The notes beneath the pieces are model-generated. The model did no database searches, was not told where the DNA came from, and saw only the letters and a program-made list of their open reading frames with translations. A DNA stretch of 64,000 nucleotides from Paracoccus kondratievae (GTDB lineage: Bacteria > Pseudomonadota > Alphaproteobacteria > Rhodobacterales > Rhodobacteraceae), in the NCBI RefSeq assembly GCF_009301415.1, contig NZ_CP045072.1, positions 221,501 through 285,500 of the forward strand. The letters are read 5' to 3'. The translations under genes were made by a program, and so were the position numbers. Below, one piece after another: positions 1 to 7,980 of the stretch. Positions within the stretch are counted from its first letter, which is position 1. Each line of letters begins with the position of its first letter.

Positions 1-203
1 CAAAAAAGGTGATCATCGACATCAGCCGCGCCCATATCCGGGACACTTCCTCGGTGCAGGCGCTGGATACGGCGATCCTGAAGTTCTGCCGTAACGCGGC
101 AGAGGTCGAGGTTGTCGGCATGAACCAGGCCTCTGAGACCATCGTGGATAAGCTTGCCATTCACGACAAGCCCGGCGCGATGGACAGTCTGATGGCGCAT
201 TGA
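1..203 (+). CDS. SulP-family anion permease, C-terminal STAS end (partial)
   Basis: The frame is open from the window edge, with codons starting at position 3, and ends at TGA 201-203, so only the last 67 residues or so are visible. The visible part looks like the STAS domain that ends SulP transporters: a hydrophobic strand VIIDIS, the conserved DTSSVQALD segment at the domain's phosphorylatable loop, then an amphipathic region around VEVVGMNQAS. SulP proteins carry sulfate, bicarbonate or related anions across the inner membrane, and the STAS domain regulates them. The membrane part lies upstream of the window, so the substrate cannot be named. A free-standing STAS protein is possible but less likely. 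Confidence 0.6.
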   Translation, partial: KKVIIDISRAHIRDTSSVQALDTAILKFCRNAAEVEVVGMNQASETIVDKLAIHDKPGAMDSLMAH

Positions 204-314
204 CCAAGGGTGCGATGGCCGGGGGGCCTGCTTTCGGGGTCTTTGGCCAGTTCTATTACCGCTGATATTCTGGCAGATACGCTGGTAAGGCGCAGACCTG
301 CCCTTTCTGCTCGA

Positions 315-1646
315 TCAGCCGGCAGGACCGCAGGCCAGCGCAAGCGCGTCCGCGATCCGGTCATAGTCCTTTGAGATGATCCCGGTCGCCACGCGGATAT
401 GAGGTTCGTTGCGCAAAGACATGCGGCTGCCCGGCATGACCGCAATTCCATGCGCGGCCAGCGTGATCATTGCAAAGGATTCTTCTGACACGCGCATCCA
501 AGTGGCAAGCCCTGCGCCAAGCCGATGTGTTATCCCCCGCGTTTGCAGGGCGTGGGAAAGGGTGCGGTTGCGTTCGGCATAGGTCTGTTTGGCGTGCGCG
601 ATTACCTCGGCGGTTTGGGAGTCCCGCAGCAGCCAGGCGGTGGCTGATTGCAGGATGCGGCTGGTCCAGCCCGAATTGAAGCTGCGATAGGCGCGCAGTC
701 GCGCCACCAGGTCGGCATTGGCCGAAAGCACGGCAAGCCTCAGGTCGGGACCATATGGTTTGGAAAAGGATAGAATATGGGTGGTGCGGTCCGGAAAGCG
801 GCTGCCCAACGACTGTGGCGGGTTGGTGGACAGCCCCCCAAGGCCGTCATCCTCGATGATCGCGGTGTCCGCATTCGCCAGAACGTCGCCCAGCTGTCGC
901 AGCCGCTGGGGCGTCAGTTCATATCCCGTGACAGAGTTGAGCCTGGGCTGGAACAGGAAAGCTGCAGGGCGCTTTTCCATCACGCGGGCCAGCATGTCGG
1001 GCCGGGGTCCCTGGCCATCATTGGCAACGGGCACGATGATCGCGCCCAGATGTTCAAGAATGTCCAGATGGCGCATCGGTGTCGGGTCCTCGACCGCGAC
1101 AACTGCATCCGACAGGCTCAGGGCACCCAGAACCATGTGAACCGCGCTATAGCCGCCGTTCACAGCCAGCATCGCCTCTGGCTGATAGGGCCATTGGTTT
1201 CGCAGAACCTCTTCCAGTTCGGGCTGCACCTGAACCCGGCTGTAGCTGTTCAGACCCTGCGCCCGGGCCCCATAAGCCAACGCGGCCTCAAGCGGCGGCA
1301 ACAGGGCTGTGTCGGGAACGGCGAAAGACAGGTCCAGCACCCCGGAGCCATAGCGCCCGGCCGAGGCAAAGCGGGTGGGCTGGGTCACTACCGGCCGATC
1401 GGCGACGCGGATGCCATTCCGACCGCGCCCCTCCAGCACCGAACGCTTACGCAAATCGCTCCATGCAGCAGAGACGGTCGCCGGGCTGATCCCCAGCACA
1501 AAGGCGATGTCGCGGACCGGGGGCAGGCGCGCGCCATGCGGAATAACGCCCGCTCGAATCAGGGCGCGAACATGCATGGCAATGCCACGAGCTGACGGAT
1601 CGCCCAGATTTTGGGCAATTTTCTCGACCGTAACCGGTTCTTCCAC
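315..1646 (-). CDS. MocR-type regulator (GntR DNA-binding domain fused to an aminotransferase-like domain)
   Basis: A 443-residue protein. Residues about 5-85 form a GntR winged helix (PPVRDIAFVLGISPATVSAA is the helix-turn-helix). About 100-440 is a fold-type I aminotransferase domain. The likely PLP-binding lysine is Lys296 in SFSKPYGPDLRL, and an acidic EDDG motif sits near 265 where the PLP pyridine nitrogen is bound. MocR proteins use the aminotransferase domain as a sensor of PLP and a ligand rather than as an enzyme. The start is GTG at 1646, and I see no strong ribosome site in front of it. It is divergent from the decarboxylase-like/ABC/amidohydrolase operon at 1746-6486, which it probably controls; the inducer is unknown. 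Confidence 0.85.
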   Translation of the reverse strand: MEEPVTVEKIAQNLGDPSARGIAMHVRALIRAGVIPHGARLPPVRDIAFVLGISPATVSAAWSDLRKRSVLEGRGRNGIRVADRPVVTQPTRFASAGRYGSGVLDLSFAVPDTALLPPLEAALAYGARAQGLNSYSRVQVQPELEEVLRNQWPYQPEAMLAVNGGYSAVHMVLGALSLSDAVVAVEDPTPMRHLDILEHLGAIIVPVANDGQGPRPDMLARVMEKRPAAFLFQPRLNSVTGYELTPQRLRQLGDVLANADTAIIEDDGLGGLSTNPPQSLGSRFPDRTTHILSFSKPYGPDLRLAVLSANADLVARLRAYRSFNSGWTSRILQSATAWLLRDSQTAEVIAHAKQTYAERNRTLSHALQTRGITHRLGAGLATWMRVSEESFAMITLAAHGIAVMPGSRMSLRNEPHIRVATGIISKDYDRIADALALACGPAG

Positions 1647-1745
1647 AAGCCAAACTCTGTCTTTAAATGTTCAGTAACATAAAATCTATTGATCAGTAGC
1701 AGTCAAACAAAAAATACTCATGGAGGAATTAAGAAAGGCCACATC
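1647..1745. promoter_or_regulatory. Divergent control region between the MocR gene and the transport operon
   Basis: This spacer of about 100 bases is much more AT-rich than its surroundings (TTTAAATG, AACATAAAATCTATTGATCAG). It must hold the promoters of both the regulator and the operon. A Shine-Dalgarno-like AAGAAAGG at 1731-1738 lies 7 bases before TTG 1746 and decides the start of the first operon gene. I cannot define the MocR operator from one sequence. Confidence 0.45.
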
Positions 1746-2690
1746 TTGCTGACACTGCGCATCGCCCTTCGCGATTGGGATTACATTACGCCTCTGGTTC
1801 TTGGTGAGGTTGCTTCTGAAAAGCTGAAACTGATCGTAGATCGTGTCGGCACATTGGTGCCCCATGTCGGGCGCAGCGATTATGACGTGGCCGAGACTTC
1901 GTTCAGCCGCTACGCGCAGCTGTGCCACGACGGCGACGACAGCATCACCGGCATTCCCAATTTCATCATGCGCGGTTTCCGTAATCGCTGCGTCATTACC
2001 CGCAATGACGGCCCGACCTCATTTGCCCAGTTGAAGGGGGGCCGTATCGGCGTCACCGGCTGGCGCGACAGTGGCAATACCTGGACGCGGGCCGTGCTGC
2101 GCCGTGATGGCGTGGGGGTCGAGGATGCGTTCTGGTATGCGGGGCGGCTGACCGAAACACATCCGATCACCGATCGTCTGGACGGCTTTGGCCGCCCCGG
2201 GCGTATCGAGGCTTGCCCCGATGAGCGGCCTATGGCCGACCTGCTGAGAGAGGGGTTTCTGGACGCGATTTTCACCCCCTTCATGCCCGCGGGGTTTTTT
2301 GCGCCCGACAGCGGATTGCGTCAGGTCCAGACCGATTTTCGCGCTGCGGAAAAGGCTTATCTGGATGATGTCGGATATGTCCCCGGCATGCATCTGATCA
2401 GCATCAAATCCGGGATCGCCGATGCCCATCCCTGGGTTGCGCAGGAAATCTCGGACATGCTCGATACCTCGCAGCGTATCTGGGATGAAAAGCGCCAGAA
2501 ATACGCGGATACGACCCCGTGGCTTTTTGACGAGCTGCGCCGCTGTAAAGCCGACCTTCCCGCGGGTTGGAACGCCAGCGGCGTGAATGAGAATATGCGG
2601 ATGATCAACGATTTTGCGCAAGAGCTGCATCAGCAGGGCATCATGCCCCGCGTGCTGAGCGCCGCTGAACTATTTCCCCGTTTTGTCTGA
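1746..2690 (+). CDS. 4,5-dihydroxyphthalate decarboxylase-like / NMT1-type periplasmic-binding-fold protein
   Basis: A 314-residue protein from TTG 1746, chosen because AAGAAAGG lies 7 bases upstream; an in-frame TTG at 1689 has no ribosome site. The layout matches the Pht5/4,5-dihydroxyphthalate decarboxylase family, which has a type II binding-protein fold: TLRIALRDWDYITPL at the N-terminus, then SDYDVAETSFSRYAQL, then QLKGGRIGVTGW. I see no signal peptide, so it should be cytoplasmic, unlike the secreted binding protein encoded next. It may be a decarboxylase acting on the imported compound or a cytoplasmic ligand-binding protein. Being first in an operon with an ABC importer and an M20 hydrolase suggests catabolism of one substrate. 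Family assignment is fair; the reaction is not known. Confidence 0.6.
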   Translation: MLTLRIALRDWDYITPLVLGEVASEKLKLIVDRVGTLVPHVGRSDYDVAETSFSRYAQLCHDGDDSITGIPNFIMRGFRNRCVITRNDGPTSFAQLKGGRIGVTGWRDSGNTWTRAVLRRDGVGVEDAFWYAGRLTETHPITDRLDGFGRPGRIEACPDERPMADLLREGFLDAIFTPFMPAGFFAPDSGLRQVQTDFRAAEKAYLDDVGYVPGMHLISIKSGIADAHPWVAQEISDMLDTSQRIWDEKRQKYADTTPWLFDELRRCKADLPAGWNASGVNENMRMINDFAQELHQQGIMPRVLSAAELFPRFV

Positions 2691-2703
2691 CAGGAGAGAA
2701 ACA

Positions 2704-3582
2704 ATGAAAACCTTCGCCGCTGCCCTGATTTCGGGTGCTGTACTGGCATCTGCTGCCGCTGCTCAGGATCTGCCTGAAGTCACCATGGATCAGTCGCTTC
2801 ATGACCGGTTGCCGCAGAAAATCCGCGACGCCGGTTCGATGATTTCGGTGAACAACGGCTCTTTCCCTCCCTATGAAATCGTCGAGGGAACGAAAATGAC
2901 CGGGGCCAGCGCCGACATGACCGATGCTCTGGGCAAATTGCTGGGGGTCGAGATCCGCCATGAAACGGTGGGCGGCCTGCCCGCGCTGCTGACCGGGGTG
3001 AACTCGGGCCGATACCAGTTCGCTTTCGGCCCGGTGGGGGATTACAAACCCCGTCAAGAGAACAACGATTTCGTGGACTGGGTTCAGGAGTTCGTGGTCT
3101 TTGCGGTGAAAAAAGGCAATCCGCATGGCATCGTTTCGCTGGATACCGCCTGTGGCAAGCGTATCTCGGTCATGGCGGGCGGCTCGGCTGAACGGGTGAT
3201 CCAAGCCCAAAGCGCCCGCTGTGCCGAAGAGGGCAAGGACGCGATCAAGGTCCAGTCCTATACCGACCAGCCCCAGTCGGTTCTGGCAGTGCGGTCGAAC
3301 CGTGCCGACGCCTTCTTTTCCTCGCAAGCGCCGCTGACCTATTTCGTCCAGCAGGCTGGCGGAGATCTTGAGCTGACGGGCGTTGGCCAATCGAACGGCT
3401 TTGACGACATTTTTCAGGGCGCGGTCGTTCCAAAAGGGTCAGAGCTGGGTCCGGTCCTGACCGATGCCATGGCCGAACTGATGAAAAACGGCACCTATGA
3501 GGCGATCATGCGCAAATGGGGTCTTGAGAATAACATGATCGAAACCCCCGGTATGAACCTGGGCGGAGATATTCCGCGATGA
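2704..3582 (+). CDS. ABC transporter substrate-binding protein, family 3 (polar amino-acid type)
   Basis: A 292-residue protein that starts at ATG 2704 after AGGAGAGAA. Residues 1-21 are a signal peptide ending in ASAAAAQ, so the mature protein is periplasmic. The body has the family 3 solute-binding layout: a first strand with NNGSFPPYEI, the ADMTDALGKLLGVEI helix, LLTGVNSGRYQFAFGPVGDY, and the second lobe around ISVMAGGSAERVIQAQ. The gene lies 13 bases after the decarboxylase-like gene and overlaps the permease start by 4 bases, so the subunits are co-translated. The family usually binds amino acids or small carboxylates. The M20 hydrolase in the operon hints at an N-acylated amino acid or similar amide, but that is inference. 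Confidence 0.85.
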   Translation: MKTFAAALISGAVLASAAAAQDLPEVTMDQSLHDRLPQKIRDAGSMISVNNGSFPPYEIVEGTKMTGASADMTDALGKLLGVEIRHETVGGLPALLTGVNSGRYQFAFGPVGDYKPRQENNDFVDWVQEFVVFAVKKGNPHGIVSLDTACGKRISVMAGGSAERVIQAQSARCAEEGKDAIKVQSYTDQPQSVLAVRSNRADAFFSSQAPLTYFVQQAGGDLELTGVGQSNGFDDIFQGAVVPKGSELGPVLTDAMAELMKNGTYEAIMRKWGLENNMIETPGMNLGGDIPR

Positions 3583-4493
3583 TCGGCAAAGACAGGGTAA
3601 ACTCTGCCAAAGCCGGGGACGTCACCTTTCGCGACGTGTCTACGGCGCACCAGCAATTCAGGTGGGGCAAGACGGCTCTGTGGCTGATTGTCGTGCTGCT
3701 GGCGGCTGATTTCCTCTGGGCCATCGCCAATAATGAGAATTTCGGCTGGGCCACGATACGCGAGTATTTCTTTCACCCCGAGGTCGTCGCCGGTCTGTGG
3801 GTTTCGCTGGGCCTGACGGTCGTTGCCATGATCCTGGGGACGATCCTTGGACTGATCCTTGCGGTCATGCGGCTGTCCGACGATAGTCTGGCAAATGGTC
3901 TGGCGGGGATCTACATCTGGTTTTTCCGGGGAACGCCGCTGCTGGTGCAGCTGATTTTCTGGTATAACCTTTCGACGCTTTTCCCGACGCTGGGGATCAA
4001 CCTCTTTGGTCTCGGCCTTGGCGGATGGGACACCAACAGCGTCATTACCCCGCTGACGGCCGCAATCCTTGGTCTTGCGCTGAACGAGGCCGCTTATATG
4101 GCCGAGATCATCCGGGGCGGGCTGTTGTCGGTCGACAAGGGGCAGGCGGAAACCGCATCGGCATTCGGCATGACCCGGGGGCGCGCGCTGCGCCGTATCG
4201 TGATCCCGCAGGCCATGCGCGCCATCGTTCCGCCGACCGGGAATCAGCTGATTTCGATGGTCAAGGCGACCTCGCTGGTCAGCGTGATTGCCATGTCGGA
4301 CCTGCTATATGCTGTGCAGTCTATCTATAACCGCACCTTTGACATCGTGCCGATGCTGCTGGTTGCGGTGTTCTGGTACCTGATCATCACCTCGGTGCTG
4401 AACATCGGGCAGGGCTATATCGAACGCTATTATGGCCGCAGCGACCGCCGCAACAGCGCGGCTGCGGCCATGCAGCCGACAGGAGAGGTGTGA
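3579..4493 (+). CDS. ABC transporter permease, HisM/GlnP type
   Basis: A 304-residue inner-membrane protein. It has a longer N-terminal region than most of the family, with a first membrane segment ([18 protein letters not shown], residues about 30-48) before the usual core beginning [19 protein letters not shown]. The EAA loop that docks with the ATPase is [12 protein letters not shown]...[13 protein letters not shown] near 170-205. The start codon overlaps the stop of the binding-protein gene (ATGA), and the stop overlaps the ATPase start by one base. A single permease gene implies a homodimeric channel, unless a partner lies elsewhere. Confidence 0.88.
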   Translation: MIGKDRVNSAKAGDVTFRDVSTAHQQFRWGKTALWLIVVLLAADFLWAIANNENFGWATIREYFFHPEVVAGLWVSLGLTVVAMILGTILGLILAVMRLSDDSLANGLAGIYIWFFRGTPLLVQLIFWYNLSTLFPTLGINLFGLGLGGWDTNSVITPLTAAILGLALNEAAYMAEIIRGGLLSVDKGQAETASAFGMTRGRALRRIVIPQAMRAIVPPTGNQLISMVKATSLVSVIAMSDLLYAVQSIYNRTFDIVPMLLVAVFWYLIITSVLNIGQGYIERYYGRSDRRNSAAAAMQPTGEV

Positions 4494-5257
4494 TGACACA
4501 ACCTATCGTACAGGCCCGCAATGTGCACAAAGCCTATGATCAGCTAGAGGTCCTGAAAGGCATCGACCTTGATGTCGCACCCGGAGAGGTGGTCGTCATG
4601 CTGGGGCCGTCCGGCTCGGGCAAGTCCACCTTTCTGCGCTGCATCAACCATCTGGAATCGATCCAGCAAGGCGCGATTTTGGTTGATGGAGAGCAGATGG
4701 GCTACCGGCTGCAGGGCGACAAGCTGCTAAAGCTTTCTGAGAACGCGATTGCGCGCCAGCGGCGTAAAATCGGCATGGTGTTCCAAAGCTTTAACCTATA
4801 CCCGCATATGACGGTGCTGCAGAACATCATTGAGGCACCGGTTGGCATTCACGGGGAAAGCCGGGCGGATGCCACAGCCCATGCCATGCAGCTGCTGAAC
4901 CGTGTCGGGCTGGCCGATAAGGCCCCGGCCTATCCGCGACAGCTTTCCGGTGGGCAGCAACAGCGGGTCGCCATCGCGCGTGCTCTGGCCATCCGGCCCA
5001 AGCTTATGCTGTTTGATGAACCGACCTCGGCGCTGGATCCCGAACTGGTGGGTGAGGTTCTGGCCACTATGCGCGATCTGGCCGCGCAGGGCCTGACCAT
5101 GATCGTGGTCACCCATGAGATCGGCTTTGCACGCGAGGCCGCCGACCGCGTTGTCTTTATGGACGGCGGGGTTGTGGTCGAGCAGGGCCGCCCCGGGGAT
5201 GTGCTGGTCAATCCGCGCCATCCGCGGACGCAGGCCTTTCTGTCGCGCTTTATCTGA
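4493..5257 (+). CDS. ABC transporter ATP-binding protein, polar amino-acid type
   Basis: A 254-residue nucleotide-binding subunit. Walker A is GPSGSGKST near residue 37, the Q-loop is [12 protein letters not shown], the ABC signature is [15 protein letters not shown], Walker B with the catalytic glutamate is [13 protein letters not shown], and the H-loop is VVTHEIGFA. This is the compact GlnQ/HisP layout with no extra C-terminal domain. ATG 4493 shares one base with the permease stop and has AGGAGAGG just upstream; a GTG at 4490 is an alternative. It energises import through the permease before it. Confidence 0.9.
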   Translation: MTQPIVQARNVHKAYDQLEVLKGIDLDVAPGEVVVMLGPSGSGKSTFLRCINHLESIQQGAILVDGEQMGYRLQGDKLLKLSENAIARQRRKIGMVFQSFNLYPHMTVLQNIIEAPVGIHGESRADATAHAMQLLNRVGLADKAPAYPRQLSGGQQQRVAIARALAIRPKLMLFDEPTSALDPELVGEVLATMRDLAAQGLTMIVVTHEIGFAREAADRVVFMDGGVVVEQGRPGDVLVNPRHPRTQAFLSRFI

Positions 5258-5304
5258 CGAAATGCCGTGCGGTATGGCGCGGCGCCAATCTGACTGGAAC
5301 CCAA

Positions 5305-6486
5305 ATGCTCAAAGACAACGCCTATGCGCGGCTCTCGGATTTCGAGGACAAGAAAGACGAACTGACGGCAATTCGCCATCATCTGCATCAGAACCCCGAG
5401 CTTTCGCATCAAGAGGCTGAAACCGCCCGCTTTGTCGCCGGCAAGCTGGAAAGCTGGGGCTACGAGGTGACACGGGGCGTTGGCGGCCATGGGGTTGTGG
5501 CGCGGATGACGGCGGGTTCAGGTACGCGCTCGATCGCGGTGCGGGCAGATATGGACGCGCTGCCAATCACCGAGGCGACAGGGGCAGGCCATGCATCGCG
5601 CGTGCCCGGCGTCATGCATGCCTGCGGGCATGACGGTCACACCACCGTATTGCTGGGGGCGGCCGAGTATCTGGCGCGCACCCGCCGGTTCAACGGCACC
5701 GTCACGCTGATCTTTCAGCCTGCGGAAGAGGCTGGCGACGATTGCGGCGCAAAGCGCATGATCGCCGACGGGTTGTTTGAAAGATTTCCGTTCGATGCGA
5801 TCTTTGGTCTGCACAATCACCCGGGCGCGCCAGCGGGGACGATACTGACCCGCAGCGGCCCGCTGATGGCAGCAAGCGATGCAGCGGTGATCCGGATCAA
5901 GGGCAAGGGCGGCCATGCCTCGCGACCGCACCTGACGGTCGATCCGATCGTCGTCGCCTGTCAGATCGTTGTCGCCCTGCAAACCGTGGTGTCGCGCAGC
6001 GTCGATCCCACCAAGGCGGCGGTCGTCACCGTCGGCACCATCCATGCGGGTGAGGCGGTCAATGTGATCCCTGAAACCGCCGAATTCGCCATCTCGATCC
6101 GCAGCTTTGAACCCGAGGTCAGGGCGACCCTGAAACGGCGGATCACCGCGATCGTCGAGGCCGTGGCCCAGGGCTTCGACGCGGTTGCGACGATTGACTA
6201 TGACGAAGGGCACCCGGTCGTATGCAACAGCGAGGCCGAGAACGAATTCGCCACAGAGGTCGCGCGGGAACTGATCGGGGCCGAAAATGTCCGCCTGTGC
6301 CCGCTGATCCCGGGCAGTGAGGATTTCGCGCATTTCCTTGAGCACAAGCCGGGCGCGTTCTTGCGTCTTGGCAACGGCGAGGATTCGGCCATCCTGCACA
6401 GCCCGAACTATGACTTCAACGATGCAAGCCTGACGACAGGTGCGGCGCTATGGGCGCGGCTGGTCGAGCGCTGGCTGGACGCCTGA
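5305..6486 (+). CDS. M20-family amidohydrolase (N-acyl amino acid / hippurate hydrolase type)
   Basis: A 393-residue metallopeptidase-fold hydrolase. The metal-binding motif MHACGHDGHT lies near residue 107, the catalytic EEAGDDCG near 145, the metal-ligand segment FGLHNHPG near 170, and the last metal region PGSEDFAHFL near 337. M20D enzymes cleave N-acetyl, N-benzoyl or similar amide bonds of amino acids in the cytoplasm. It follows the ATPase gene by 47 bases and should be in the same operon, so the likely order is import of an amide, then hydrolysis. No signal peptide is present. The exact substrate cannot be read from sequence. Confidence 0.85.
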   Translation: MLKDNAYARLSDFEDKKDELTAIRHHLHQNPELSHQEAETARFVAGKLESWGYEVTRGVGGHGVVARMTAGSGTRSIAVRADMDALPITEATGAGHASRVPGVMHACGHDGHTTVLLGAAEYLARTRRFNGTVTLIFQPAEEAGDDCGAKRMIADGLFERFPFDAIFGLHNHPGAPAGTILTRSGPLMAASDAAVIRIKGKGGHASRPHLTVDPIVVACQIVVALQTVVSRSVDPTKAAVVTVGTIHAGEAVNVIPETAEFAISIRSFEPEVRATLKRRITAIVEAVAQGFDAVATIDYDEGHPVVCNSEAENEFATEVARELIGAENVRLCPLIPGSEDFAHFLEHKPGAFLRLGNGEDSAILHSPNYDFNDASLTTGAALWARLVERWLDA

Positions 6487-7148
6487 GCGTTTTAAGCGGC
6501 ATGGGGGCAGATCGGGCGGCGGATCTGATCGTCCCCTTTGCGCCGGGTCGGACCCGGTGAAGAACGCCTGTCCGCTCGGCCGGGGTATGATCCGAGAACC
6601 CGCGGGCCAGCAGGCTATTGCCGATCCGTCAGACGCTCTCCGGTACACTGTCTGCCTCTGCCACTGTTTCGCCATCGTGAGGGCCCATCGGGACACGGGC
6701 GATCAGCCGTGTCCCGTCTTGCAGGGGTTTGATTTGCAGCCTGCCCGCGTGCCCGACGGGGGCTTTGGCCTTGCCATCGTCAGGCCCGACATGTTTCCGC
6801 ACCGGTTCGCCGGGATGGATCACGTCGCCCACGGCATGTGCATTGATGATCAGGCCTTGCCCATTACAGATTACCAGCGCGGACCGCATTGCTTGCCCCC
6901 GGGGGTACGGTCCCGCCCCCCAAGGTTGTCAAAATATTCCTGTGGTGCATAATGGCCCGCTCGTGAGCCGTAACCCCGGATATCAAGTTGTCGCAGCTTC
7001 TGTTCAACATAACGGCTCTTCATCCCATCCTTATCGGGACCAGGGCGAACAATGTCCTGGGGTTGCTGCGCCACTAAGGCCGGCAACCCTGAATGACATG
7101 TGACGCTTTGATTACCCTGCCTTGAGCGGGGTGGATGATCTATTCGGG
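6487..7148. other. 662-base stretch without a convincing gene; possible eroded minus-strand coding remnant
   Basis: No frame here has the length and codon character of its neighbours. Two short minus-strand frames, 6871-7086 and 6629-6889, overlap by 19 bases in different phases, as a frameshifted gene would. The second contains HAGRLQIKPLQDGTRLIARV, which faintly recalls the last strands of a histidine-kinase ATPase domain. The similarity is too weak to name a gene. The promoter of the spermidine-synthase-like gene must lie at the right end. Confidence 0.3.
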
Positions 7149-7853
7149 ATGAAATTCATGAACCTCTGGCAGACGATCTCGCGGGTGAACACCGCGACCG
7201 GCGACGATATCCATCTGCGACAGCGTGGCGAGATTTTCGAGATCCGCTATAACGGCATCGAGCTGATGTCGAATATCAACCATCATTCAGAGGATCAGCT
7301 GGCCCTGCGTCTTTTGCGCCGGATGAACTTTGGTGCCAGAAAGATCCTTATCGCGGGTCTGGGCCTTGGCTATACGCTGCGCGCTGTGCTGGACGTGGCG
7401 CGGCAGGATGCCGAGATCACCGTTTGCGAGCTTATTCCCGAGATTGTCGAGTGGAACAGGGGGCCCCTTGCGCATCTGGCCGGTCATCCGCTGGATGATC
7501 CGCGCGTAAAGGTGGTGGTCAGCGATATCCGCGACCATCTGGAGCGGGTCTCGGATCAATATGACCTTGTCCTGCTTGATACCGACAACGGCCCCGACAT
7601 CGTGATCCGCCCCGAAAATACCGAGATATACGGCGAAAACGGTATGCAGGCGGTTCACGCGGCCACCATGGCGAAAGGCGTTGTCGCCTTTTGGTCGGCC
7701 ACCGTCAGCCCCGGCTTTGAAGAGGCGCTGGATACCTTTGGCTGGGAATGGGAACGGGACGACATCGCCCTGATCCCGGGGCGCGTCGATGCGATGCATT
7801 ACATCTATATCTGCCGGCCTGCTCAGAAAGCCCGCTACGAGCGCGCGGCGTGA
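7149..7853 (+). CDS. Spermidine-synthase-like SAM-fold protein
   Basis: A protein of about 234 residues. The nucleotide-binding glycine loop is ILIAGLGLGYTLRAVLD near residue 67, the acidic residue that ends strand 2 is in TVCELIPEIVEWN, and a strand-4 motif LVLLDTDNGP follows. This is the arrangement of the polyamine aminopropyltransferase/SAM methyltransferase fold. The domain that closes over putrescine in true spermidine synthases is short here, so the enzyme may be a relative of unknown substrate. ATG 7149 and ATG 7158 are both possible starts; neither has a strong ribosome site. It appears to be monocistronic, with a hairpin just after its stop. Confidence 0.65.
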   Translation: MKFMNLWQTISRVNTATGDDIHLRQRGEIFEIRYNGIELMSNINHHSEDQLALRLLRRMNFGARKILIAGLGLGYTLRAVLDVARQDAEITVCELIPEIVEWNRGPLAHLAGHPLDDPRVKVVVSDIRDHLERVSDQYDLVLLDTDNGPDIVIRPENTEIYGENGMQAVHAATMAKGVVAFWSATVSPGFEEALDTFGWEWERDDIALIPGRVDAMHYIYICRPAQKARYERAA

Positions 7854-7867
7854 TCGCCAATCCGCTT

Positions 7868-7901
7868 GTCATGCGGCCTGTCATTTGCAAGGCCGCATGA
7901 C
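7868..7901 (+). terminator. Stem-loop after the spermidine-synthase-like gene
   Basis: A perfect 12-base inverted repeat, 7868-7879 with 7890-7901, separated by a 10-base loop. It starts 15 bases after the stop codon and is followed by GTTATTTG, a weak T-rich tail. It probably ends the plus-strand transcript, and it lies about 80 bases beyond the end of pheT on the other strand. Confidence 0.6.
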
Positions 7902-7980
7902 GTTATTTGACTGCAAGGCCCGACGCCAACCGCCTGCCGGGCGGATATGGCCGAAGGCGCGGCCCCGGTCGTCCCGTGGT

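Noticed and set aside
6440-6952. Plus-strand 170-codon frame after the M20 gene
   Set aside because: It begins inside the M20 gene in another phase and has no recognisable motif.
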